A stretch of DNA of 11,163 nt from contig JARGGF010000066.1 in assembly GCA_029210905.1 (NCBI GenBank), forward strand, positions 1 to 11,163, given 5' to 3'. This DNA comes from Bacteroidales bacterium (lineage in GTDB: Bacteria; Bacteroidota; Bacteroidia; Bacteroidales; NBLH01). Both the position numbers and the translations under genes were made by a program. Below, one piece after another: positions 7,801-11,163 of the stretch (its first letter is position 1; the number at the start of each line of letters is the position of its first letter). The notes beneath the pieces are model-generated. The model was not told the DNA's origin, did no database searches, and worked only from the letters and a program-made list of their open reading frames with translations.

Positions 7801-7914
7801 TGGCGCATCGTCAAATACAAAATCAGGGAAAGGATACATGATGCGGTTTATGGGGCTATTATTAAAAATGAAGATGTTTTGCCGGAAGGGGATTTGGTAG
7901 CGGGGAAAGAATAA
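4864..7914 (+). CDS. GH3-like (probably inactive) / class C beta-lactamase-type serine hydrolase fusion, envelope-anchored
   Basis: The 1016-residue protein begins with an uncleaved-looking signal anchor (about 10-30). Residues 36-310 follow the GH3 barrel: 'SVISLLSLDEKLNLL' replaces the usual 'LTLEEKIGQL', and 'TTAKNWQFIPFRLADLN' replaces 'LGINWNFAPVLDVN'. However, KHFPGHG is not found, and where the family has G-L-I-x-x-D this protein has G239-M-I-I-S-Gln244, so the nucleophile appears lost. About 325-500 resembles a GH3 C-terminal domain (CLLNNPNGLLPI). Residues 515-1010 form the beta-lactamase/PBP4b-like half: Ser573-V-T-Lys576, Tyr796-S-Asp798 and His948-Ser-Gly950. The long gap between the first two motifs includes LLQHKSG and LYLKNRYFDTIW and is normal for this fusion family. 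Members are usually linked to peptidoglycan or cell-envelope turnover. The ATG at 4864 is chosen because the nearby upstream ATG (4853) hits a stop. Confidence 0.85.
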   Translation: MSNKKTYSFLLKFAAAVIIFLGISYIVNSLMEKSVVIEESTIPFLQIPDNKIDSVISLLSLDEKLNLLVITKFEHVPDSIHNNSQSGDNFENIDSTGSAAENSRYLSPSIVEIPNYSNLNAITDTTFIKRYIESTLQTAETTAKNWQFIPFRLADLNGSSDSSFMQFYNYRLNFYQKIFRTKHSLMGIKIKPEHYKILDSLKNDSNHIVANYLQKLKNNIDFVYFDSKPETEILHDFQGMIISQIPVEQEFNNELVQELIESPVDIFITQQNDTEIFKLKIKSLLKANLLDEGLLNIKLRKIIKAYIWSQQKSSDKKEDQILSRQLLNQQLTEKSICLLNNPNGLLPIKYINSIPFYVVWINHKVNNTFDDFVNKYATVGSLLFKENENNWSGKLQYQQKKGIIIYVLDSLLTDTAELRQFETLKQGMRSANSIIVNFSKCQNLNYIPDSLACIQLHSTSETDYKFAAQAIFGGIALEGQLGLETNQKYRFDKKETTLKTRLKYTIPEDAGLDPEKLKQVEKIAIEGISSGAYPGCQVFVAKEGKVVIDKSFGYHTYARQISVKENDVYDLASVTKIAATTIAAMKMIGDGKMNLNDKLGKFFKNTNIDYTRIKPDTVVKIDTFYTSSIENWKTFLKQNDTLNINDSSFITTETIITKLTPSRNIFKVPLIDLLQHKSGIVPAMPVFRYMYYKAYYIKQLKEKLASIHGKTGPVFDYRSFDLPETFPDNTNLPDSLKQKIKEGFKKQHTEYFSKTYKKDSSDIKLTESLYLKNRYFDTIWRDTKQLPVFSRKVYQYSDVNIILLQMAIDSLNKKPIDEYLKKNIYNQLGLKTITYLPLRYYGKHKIVPTEIDRSWRYGLLHGYVHDPSAALLGGMVGNAGLYSNAHDLGVLFQMILNKGTYGNVNFIRPAIIDLFTKRRDDTQRGLGFDMPNRKAVVGTKASKKSYGHSGYTGTCLWVDPENEIVFVFLSNRNHPDPKNWRIVKYKIRERIHDAVYGAIIKNEDVLPEGDLVAGKE

Positions 7915-8167
7915 AGTAGAATAATTGAGGACATTGTAAAAAATTAACTACTTGTTATTTCATTGATTATTGTATCAAGCTGTACAATTGCTTTTATAAC
8001 AATTTTCTTCACACAAAATAATATGCAACACATTTTATCCATCTAAACCTCATTACAACACTTTACTAAAAACTCTAGCCCGAACAAAATGTTTTTCAAC
8101 ACTATGTAGTTTATTTTATTCACACAAAAATACCTTTTCCATTTTTCGTTGCATAAGAACTATCAAC
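7915..8167. other. Convergent intergenic region, no clear terminator
   Basis: This AT-rich spacer lies between the ends of two convergent genes. I see one small inverted repeat (ATTGTA at 7969-7974 with TACAAT at 7983-7988) but no T-tract, so no terminator can be called. No ORF, promoter or repeat is convincing. Confidence 0.4.
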
Positions 8168-9340
8168 TTATTCGTTATAAATCTCTGCCAATTTTTTCTC
8201 CAATTCCTCACCATGCAGATTGGAACCAATAATCTCTCCTTTTGGATCAACTAATATTGTTAAAGGCACATAACTGACATGGTATGCTTTTGCAGCTTCG
8301 CCCTTTTCATCATGCAGATTGACAAGGTTTTGCATCTGATGCTTTTCAATGGCCTTTAACCAGGCCTGCTTATCTTTATCTATAGAAATACTAAGCACTT
8401 TAAAGCCTTTTGAGGCATATTTATTTTGTATTTCAATGGTTTGTGGCATTTCCTTTATACATGGTGCACACCAACTAGCCCAGAAATCGATTAAAACATA
8501 TTTGCCTCTGTAATTAGATAAACTTACCATCTGATTATTTTTATTAGTCAATTCAAATGTTGGCGCTAGACCACTTGAAGCAATCTGACTAATACTAATG
8601 GCATTCTGCCTCACTTTTCTAACTTGTTCTTTAACAAAATACGATTTAGGAAAGCGTTTTTCCAAAGTATCAGCTAACCAAATGTAAGGACTTAAATCAC
8701 TTTTATCAAAGGATAATTCAATTATAGCGATTGCTGCATTACACGAAAAATTTGTATTAATTGCCCAATTCATATAATAATCGTCTTTAGCTTTAATAAT
8801 TACTTTTATTTTTGTATCAAGCTCATTAATCTCACTTGACCTAGGATATTCATCCTCTATACTATCCTGTTTATTTTTTAAGCCAATAATTCTTTTGTTA
8901 AAATGCTTAAGTGCCCAACTAATTCTTTCGTAATATTCGATAGTAGCAGGAGAACCCATGACAGATTTTTTTGCATCGAAGGCAATATGATTCAAAGGCT
9001 TTTCGGTATCTAGATCAACTGTAATTGTATCATTATCAAAATGAAACCAGAGTTGGGCAATTTCCCCCCTAAATGTTAATGTATAAATATTTTCATCAGC
9101 AAGGTTAGTATTAAGACCTTTAAAATTAATGAAATTATATCCACTTTTAAGGAACACAGAATCAATATCTATCTTATTTAAACCCCAATAAGTAAAAACA
9201 AGCCATTGAGGTTTCTCTGATTTAATTCTGCCTTTAAGAATCTGAAGTTTTTTATTAAATTGCGCCTCATTCCCTAGGTAAAACAATTGAAAAAAAGTCA
9301 AAAAAATAATTATTTTATAGCTTTTCAGAAAAAAAATCAT
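8168..9340 (-). CDS. DUF4369-like/TlpA-family thioredoxin, envelope-located
   Basis: The 390-residue protein has a signal peptide (about 1-26, ending EAQ). An N-terminal beta-rich region (about 33-135) resembles DUF4369, including the GSP turn followed by EYYERI. A helical linker (about 140-250) follows, then a C-terminal TlpA/ResA-type thioredoxin fold (about 256-390). The active site is Trp-Cys291-Ala-Pro-Cys294 in DFWASWC, with the cis-proline at 359 (YVPLT). Such proteins work outside the cytoplasm as thiol-disulfide oxidoreductases, usually on the reducing side. The gene follows the four-cysteine precursor and the VKOR-thioredoxin gene on the same strand, which suggests a shared substrate. 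A strong terminator (9438-9474) and about 140 bp separate it from the precursor, so it probably has its own promoter, though I see no convincing one. The ATG at 9340 gives the full signal peptide. Confidence 0.85.
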   Translation of the reverse strand: MIFFLKSYKIIIFLTFFQLFYLGNEAQFNKKLQILKGRIKSEKPQWLVFTYWGLNKIDIDSVFLKSGYNFINFKGLNTNLADENIYTLTFRGEIAQLWFHFDNDTITVDLDTEKPLNHIAFDAKKSVMGSPATIEYYERISWALKHFNKRIIGLKNKQDSIEDEYPRSSEINELDTKIKVIIKAKDDYYMNWAINTNFSCNAAIAIIELSFDKSDLSPYIWLADTLEKRFPKSYFVKEQVRKVRQNAISISQIASSGLAPTFELTNKNNQMVSLSNYRGKYVLIDFWASWCAPCIKEMPQTIEIQNKYASKGFKVLSISIDKDKQAWLKAIEKHQMQNLVNLHDEKGEAAKAYHVSYVPLTILVDPKGEIIGSNLHGEELEKKLAEIYNE

Positions 9341-9437
9341 ACCTCATTAATTTTTGTTAAATCTGTGTTTTAACGATATAAAATCTCCTAGCAATTCATT
9401 TAAATATAAAAACAAATTATGCTTATTAAAACAAAAT

Positions 9438-9474
9438 AAAAAATGCAGCAGTGCATTTTCCTGCTGCATTTTTT
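9438..9474 (-). terminator. Strong intrinsic terminator after the precursor peptide gene
   Basis: AAAAAATGCAGCAG (9438-9451) and CTGCTGCATTTTTT (9461-9474) form a perfect 14-bp stem around a 9-base loop. On the minus strand it starts 9 bases after the precursor stop codon and ends in six T. It should end most precursor transcripts before the TlpA-type gene. A-tracts on the other side would also allow it to act on plus-strand transcription. Confidence 0.9.
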
Positions 9475-9483
9475 AAATATTTC

Positions 9484-9726
9484 TTAGCATCCAACACTAT
9501 AACTTGCATCAGGTACTTGAGAAAGAATTTCGGCTGATGCTCTGTGAGCTGCATCATAACTACTAAACCCACATGCATAACCTGTATAAGATGATCCTCC
9601 ATCGAAAGATACCGTGCATCTATACAAAGATTCACCGTACGCACATATACCACCACCAGTTAAACTTTTCATTTGTTTACGGTTTAAAACCGTTGCCGAT
9701 TTTTTCAATTCTGAAATTGTTTTCAT
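9484..9726 (-). CDS. Double-glycine-leader precursor peptide with four-cysteine core
   Basis: The 80-residue product starts with a charged leader, MKTISELKKSATVLNRKQM and then KSLTGG, of the Bacteroidota bacteriocin/natural-product type. Hydrophobic positions and the R-x-Q-M-K pattern precede Gly24-Gly25, where a C39 peptidase would cut. The predicted core of 55 residues is rich in Gly, Ser and Tyr and holds Cys28, Cys37, Cys52 and the C-terminal Cys80, an even number suited to two disulfides. No lanthipeptide, rSAM or cyclodehydratase gene is in view. The gene begins 74 bp after the C39-like/VKOR/thioredoxin gene and ends just before a perfect terminator, so a short abundant mRNA is plausible. 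I do not recognise the core sequence. An antibacterial, signalling or surface role are all possible. The reading frame is supported by context more than by length. Confidence 0.8.
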   Translation of the reverse strand: MKTISELKKSATVLNRKQMKSLTGGGICAYGESLYRCTVSFDGGSSYTGYACGFSSYDAAHRASAEILSQVPDASYSVGC

Positions 9727-9800
9727 TTGTTTTCAAATTTTAAATTTAACAATAAAACTATTTAAACGGATCTTCGCTAAAAGACCCAATCCATGGATAC

Positions 9801-11163
9801 TTAATTTATAAAATAAATTAAATCTTCAATGTCATATTCAGTAGGCAAGAGATGCCCATCAAAAATAAGCATGGGTGTATAGTTCACTTTATTTGCATTA
9901 CACCATGCTATTTGTTTGTCAAGCAGTTGGTCTCCTGTTTCCATTTTTTCTACCGGATATGCAGCTTTTAATTTTGCTATACATTTTACTGGCATTTTAT
10001 ACCAAATTTCACTTATTTCATTTGCTTTTTGCGTACTATATTCAGTATAATTGGAAATAAGGTAAGCAGCGGTCTGGTGCCTGATATCATTTTTATCGTT
10101 GGGTACCGCATAAATAATCGATAAATTTAGTTTGTTTTCGAAATGCCGTTTCAGTTCACCTAGTTTTCCATAAATATATGCGCATGGGGCACAATAAGGG
10201 TTTGAAATTAATACAAGGTGATGCCCTGCATTTTCGTATTTGTTAATAGATATTGCAGTGCCAATTGGCAAACTATACTCAGGTTGTTGGCTTAATTTAA
10301 AACTGAAAACATCTGTGTCGCGCTTAAACGACAAAAGTTTCTTTTTAACTCCATTAATTTCCGCAACCCGTAAAATAGTTGGTTTAATGACCATCCATAA
10401 CAAAACAGGTATTGAGAAATACATGGCTAATTTCAGAAACATTTCTGTTTCAATCGGGTTTGCCAAACTTTTCAAATGGCCTGATAATATTATCGCTTCT
10501 ACAATAAAAACCAGTTGTACAATCAGGCATAAAGTGCACCATTGTTTTACCACAATTAACTGGTAAAAAATAGAATAAAACACATAAAATACTGAAGCCA
10601 AAGCAAATAAGGCCAACAAGCTTATTATGGTAGTATTATCGCCAGCGCCTAAAAGCAACAAAAATCCGCCGCCAAAATAGAAAAAACCTATTTCGGACCA
10701 ACTGAGCCAGCCAAACAGTTTTGCCCCTTTTGATTCAAGTACTCCTGAACATTTTACATTTTTTCCCATGGCACAAATCCGATCGAGCAAACCTCCTTCT
10801 GATGGAAAAAATGTTTTATATAGCAAAAGAATTGAAACAATAAGCCCTATTGCTTTGGTTATTAAAAGGGCTGCAAAAGGAAACAGTTGGGTGCTTTCAG
10901 TAGAGACAAGGCTTGTGAATTGAAATCCAATTATGTATAAACAAATAAGCAGGATGAAGGGTAACCCTAAATTAAAGAACAATTGTTTCTTTTTACTTTG
11001 CTCATAATTTATTTCACCTGATGCTGCATTTGGTTCAGCAAGCAAAACAATATTGTTCCACTTATTGTTAAAACTGTCAATTGTTTCTGTAATTTCATTA
11101 TTATTCAGTAAATATTTAACTGAACCATTGTTTGCTTCCGTTATAATTGCAAAATCTTCACCA
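9801..11163 (-). CDS. C39-like / VKOR / DsbA-like thioredoxin fusion, N-terminus beyond the right edge
   Basis: The frame is open to the window edge, from the codon ending at 11162 down to the TAA at 9801-9803, so 453 residues are visible and the true start lies outside. The first 45 residues include FAIITEANNGSVKYL and NKWNNIVLLAEPN, which match the end of the C39-peptidase-like domain in related Bacteroidota proteins. A VKOR domain follows, with several membrane helices. Its loop cysteines (codons ending 10775 and 10751) are eight residues apart, with a serine six residues after the second, as in human VKORC1 Cys43, Cys51 and Ser57. The quinone-side motif is Trp-Cys-Thr-Leu-Cys (10527-10541). 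The C-terminal part is a DsbA/thioredoxin-like domain with Tyr-Cys-Ala-Pro-Cys (around 10186-10200). The known role of VKOR-Trx fusions is making disulfides at the expense of quinones. The neighbouring four-cysteine precursor is the likely substrate. Confidence 0.88.
   Translation of the reverse strand, partial: GEDFAIITEANNGSVKYLLNNNEITETIDSFNNKWNNIVLLAEPNAASGEINYEQSKKKQLFFNLGLPFILLICLYIIGFQFTSLVSTESTQLFPFAALLITKAIGLIVSILLLYKTFFPSEGGLLDRICAMGKNVKCSGVLESKGAKLFGWLSWSEIGFFYFGGGFLLLLGAGDNTTIISLLALFALASVFYVFYSIFYQLIVVKQWCTLCLIVQLVFIVEAIILSGHLKSLANPIETEMFLKLAMYFSIPVLLWMVIKPTILRVAEINGVKKKLLSFKRDTDVFSFKLSQQPEYSLPIGTAISINKYENAGHHLVLISNPYCAPCAYIYGKLGELKRHFENKLNLSIIYAVPNDKNDIRHQTAAYLISNYTEYSTQKANEISEIWYKMPVKCIAKLKAAYPVEKMETGDQLLDKQIAWCNANKVNYTPMLIFDGHLLPTEYDIEDLIYFIN

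Noticed and set aside
7969..7988. Inverted repeat ATTGTA/TACAAT between convergent genes as a terminator
   Set aside because: The six-pair AT-rich stem has no T-tract, so it is too weak to call.
9426..9656. 76-codon minus-strand ORF overlapping the precursor gene
   Set aside because: It is in another frame of the GG-leader precursor and runs through the terminator. It lacks a leader or export signal, and the overlapping precursor frame has strong features.
9484..9726. Lanthipeptide or rSAM-modified peptide
   Set aside because: The leader type would allow it, but no LanB/LanC/LanM-like or radical SAM gene is visible, and the neighbours are thiol-disulfide proteins.
9753..9782. Promoter for the precursor gene (TTTT-N18-TAGTTTTA on the minus strand)
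   Set aside because: Both boxes deviate from TTTG and TAnnTTTG in AT-rich DNA where such matches occur by chance. The precursor may be transcribed from upstream.
10240..10566. 108-codon plus-strand ORF
   Set aside because: It is antisense to the VKOR region, whose cysteine motifs and membrane helices make the minus strand the coding one.

Overview
The window is AT-rich DNA that most likely comes from a member of the Bacteroidota. The signs are promoters of the TTG-N(17-23)-TAnnTTTG type, almost no Shine-Dalgarno sequences, and protein types typical of that phylum: a GH3/beta-lactamase fusion, DUF4369-like/TlpA proteins, C39-VKOR-thioredoxin fusions, and GAF-PAS sensors with the characteristic 'EEEMRQNLEE' coiled coil. 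No rRNA, tRNA, CRISPR array or transposase gene was found.

Left part (1-3260). The N-terminus of a secreted TolB-like/beta-propeller protein runs off the left edge on the minus strand. It is divergent from a 774-residue membrane sensor (Cache, double HAMP, GAF, coiled coil, PAS) that has no visible output domain. Downstream of the sensor lies a non-coding element of four consecutive hairpins (3058-3170), then a bidirectional terminator shared with the convergent gene.

Middle part (3261-7914). Two paralogous small exported helical proteins of unknown function lie in tandem on the minus strand, about half identical by hand alignment. One has a clear lipobox and the other does not. The gap between them holds an 11-copy heptanucleotide array, a short 8-mer array, a 12-bp direct repeat flanking both, and a good promoter for the downstream paralogue. 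Divergent from this pair is a 1016-residue envelope protein: a GH3-like half whose catalytic residues appear lost, fused to a class C beta-lactamase/esterase-type half whose motifs are intact.

Right part (7915-11163). All genes are on the minus strand and look like part of a peptide export and disulfide-formation locus. In transcription order they are: a protein cut by the right edge (end of a C39-peptidase-like domain, then VKOR, then a DsbA/thioredoxin-like domain); an 80-residue precursor with a double-glycine leader and a four-cysteine core; a perfect 14-bp-stem terminator; and a DUF4369-like/TlpA thioredoxin lipid- or envelope-side protein. The simplest reading is that a peptide is trimmed after Gly-Gly during export and its four cysteines are paired by the VKOR-thioredoxin protein. 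The exporter (C39 ABC transporter, HlyD-like subunit) is expected beyond the right edge but is not seen. This is the most interesting part of the window.
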